Origin: Mogibacterium sp.
Lineage (GTDB): Bacteria; Bacillota; Clostridia; Peptostreptococcales; Anaerovoracaceae
Reading direction: 5' to 3'
DNA length: 64,000 bases
NCBI GenBank assembly: GCA_017434025.1
Contig: JAFRGC010000036.1
Span: forward strand, 19,192 to 83,191
The position numbers and the translations under genes were made by a program. The notes below the pieces were generated by a model that had not been told where the DNA came from, searched no databases, and saw nothing but the letters and a program-made list of their open reading frames with translations. Shown in pieces: positions 63,167-64,000 of this stretch (the stretch's first letter is position 1; every line of letters begins with the position of its first letter).

Positions 63167-63189
63167 TATGTCAAATATATATTGACATA
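63167..63189. promoter_or_regulatory. palindromic operator over the -35 box
   Basis: TATGTCAA and TTGACATA are perfect inverted repeats around a 7-base AT spacer; the right arm contains the TTGACA -35 element. A further TGTCAAATAT half-site lies at 63142-63151. Confidence 0.65.
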
Positions 63190-63210
63190 CTCCGCGACAA
63201 CGAGTATACT
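63182..63210 (+). promoter_or_regulatory. near-consensus sigma-A promoter
   Basis: Perfect TTGACA (63182-63187), exactly 17 bp spacer, TATACT (63205-63210). The start point should fall near 63217, about 22 nt before the ATG and directly before the ribosome site AAGGGAGGTAACCAAA. Confidence 0.85.
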
Positions 63211-63238
63211 CCCTATTGTCACAAGGGAGGTAACCAAA

Positions 63239-63787
63239 ATGATGTACATCTACGACCCTGATAAATTAGACGAACTACTTGATACGATACAAGACGATGA
63301 CAGTGTCACGATCACCGGCAGACAGCTGAGAGAGCTTGCAGAGACCATCAGGAAGAAAGGCAAAGGCCGTAAGCCGATCGCTCTCGATGATGATCTGTTC
63401 GATCGCGTCGTAAGACGCTGGCAGAGTGGAGAAATAACTGCTCGTGCAGCAATGCAGGAGCTGGACTTAAAACCCAATACATTCTACAGAAGAGTGAAAG
63501 AGAGGTATGACGACATGGATGAACTCAGGAAAGAACTTAAGAAAGCAGCAAGAGAAGAGAAGGAAGAGCTCAAGGAGCTGAAGAAGCAGGTCAAGGCTGA
63601 AGCCCGCGAGGTCAAGAAGGCTGTTAAAGAGAAGGCTGAAGAAACGATCAGCGCTCACAAGATGGAGAAGGAGATCCTCAAGGAGAAGGTCGCTGCTCAG
63701 CTCGACCACAAGAAAGAAATGAGCGAGCTCCGCAAGACAGTCGAGGCCGAGGCTGAAGCCATCAAGGCATCCGCCGAGGAGAACTGA
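63239..63787 (+). CDS. resolvase-type HTH protein with long coiled coil, unknown function
   Basis: A 182-residue protein starting at ATG 63239 behind AGGGAGGTAACCAAA. Residues 1-40 are acidic and helical. Residues 48-88 (LFDRVVRRWQSGEITARAAM, then LKPNTFYRRVKERY) closely resemble the C-terminal HTH of serine resolvases, but no resolvase catalytic domain is present. From about 92 to the end is one highly charged Lys/Glu/Arg coiled coil. It probably binds DNA as an oligomer and may repress its own promoter. Origin from a fragmented recombinase is possible but unproven. Confidence 0.75.
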   Translation: MMYIYDPDKLDELLDTIQDDDSVTITGRQLRELAETIRKKGKGRKPIALDDDLFDRVVRRWQSGEITARAAMQELDLKPNTFYRRVKERYDDMDELRKELKKAAREEKEELKELKKQVKAEAREVKKAVKEKAEETISAHKMEKEILKEKVAAQLDHKKEMSELRKTVEAEAEAIKASAEEN

Positions 63788-63890
63788 TCAGCCGCAGGCC
63801 TGGTCACGGCTATCGACATCTGCAACTGAATATGTACAAAACAAGGGCAGCTTCATCAGCCAATGTCATTAAGTTAAGATGACTAAGAGA

Positions 63891-63927
63891 TACTCTCTCA
63901 TCAGAAATGATGAGGGGGTATTTTTTT
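63891..63927 (+). terminator. terminator of the HTH/coiled-coil gene
   Basis: TACTCTCTCATC pairs with GATGAGGGGGTA (with G-U pairs), loop AGAAAT, followed by seven T. Confidence 0.9.
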
Positions 63928-63935
63928 CGTAAAAG

Positions 63936-63991
63936 ATTGCGTGCCTTTAAACCCGCCCCCCCATGTGACCCGCCCCCGCCGGGCACGCAAT
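63936..63991. repeat. inverted repeat enclosing duplicated C-rich decamer
   Basis: ATTGCGTGCC and GGCACGCAAT are perfect 10-bp inverted repeats 36 bp apart. Between them ACCCGCCCCC occurs twice (63951-63960, 63968-63977). No gene is visible from 63788 to the window end. Confidence 0.7.
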
Positions 63992-64000
63992 TTGAATTAA

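Overview
The window reads as a piece of a Bacillota (Firmicutes) chromosome, most likely class Clostridia. The evidence is strong AGGAGG-type ribosome binding sites, an Msm-type sugar ABC cluster with class II GalT, a SipW/ER-type signal peptidase, a redoxin / CXXC mini-protein / NapH-like ferredoxin module known from clostridia, and a VanRS-like two-component pair. Base composition is moderate to GC-rich, so a gut-type clostridium such as Anaerovoracaceae is plausible; that placement is inference. Nearly all genes lie on the minus strand. Exceptions are pepT, one lipoprotein, one HTH/coiled-coil gene and two tRNAs. No rRNA, CRISPR array, transposase or prophage was seen.

Region 1 (1-12986) is branched-chain amino acid metabolism. 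A complete ilvB-ilvN-ilvC-ilvD-leuA-leuC-leuD operon runs leftward and leaves the window inside leuD. Its 5' leader holds an unannotated 26-codon ORF, more than half Leu/Ile/Val codons, followed by mutually exclusive hairpins. This is a textbook ribosome-stalling attenuator. Upstream are a second acetolactate synthase pair, a leucine-dehydrogenase-type enzyme and an orphan ABC binding lipoprotein.

Region 2 (13035-24183) holds a very large MscS-type channel with two sensor-like ectodomains, a TauE/SafE permease, a tRNA read as Val(CAC), a secreted class-I amidotransferase-like protein, the threonine-to-glycine pair kbl-tdh, two unknown envelope proteins, and the TlpA / CXXC mini-protein / 4Fe-4S membrane redox module.

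Region 3 (24331-40772) has a sensor kinase and regulator, a hipBA-like toxin-antitoxin pair with its own operator array, pepT, a SipW-like signal peptidase, cytidine deaminase, thrH, ung, alr, a transglutaminase lipoprotein and several small envelope or unknown proteins.

Region 4 (40927-45449) is the most unusual. A tRNA-Arg is convergent with a three-gene unit: alpha/beta hydrolase, an S66/MccF-like protein apparently lacking its nucleophilic serine, and a 919-residue protein with two TIR-type domains, Sel1/TPR repeats and a receiver domain whose phospho-acceptor position is Glu. It resembles a signalling or defence protein of an architecture I do not recognise.

Region 5 (45675-56847) is an alpha-galactoside uptake and degradation cluster: MsmEFG-like transporter, MsmK-like ATPase, GH36 alpha-galactosidase and GalT, with helper membrane proteins. 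Region 6 (56958-62414) is a five-gene redox operon of unknown substrate. The right end carries a GNAT gene and an orphan resolvase-type HTH/coiled-coil gene with a near-consensus promoter, a palindrome over the -35 box, a tandem 22-bp repeat upstream and a strong terminator downstream.
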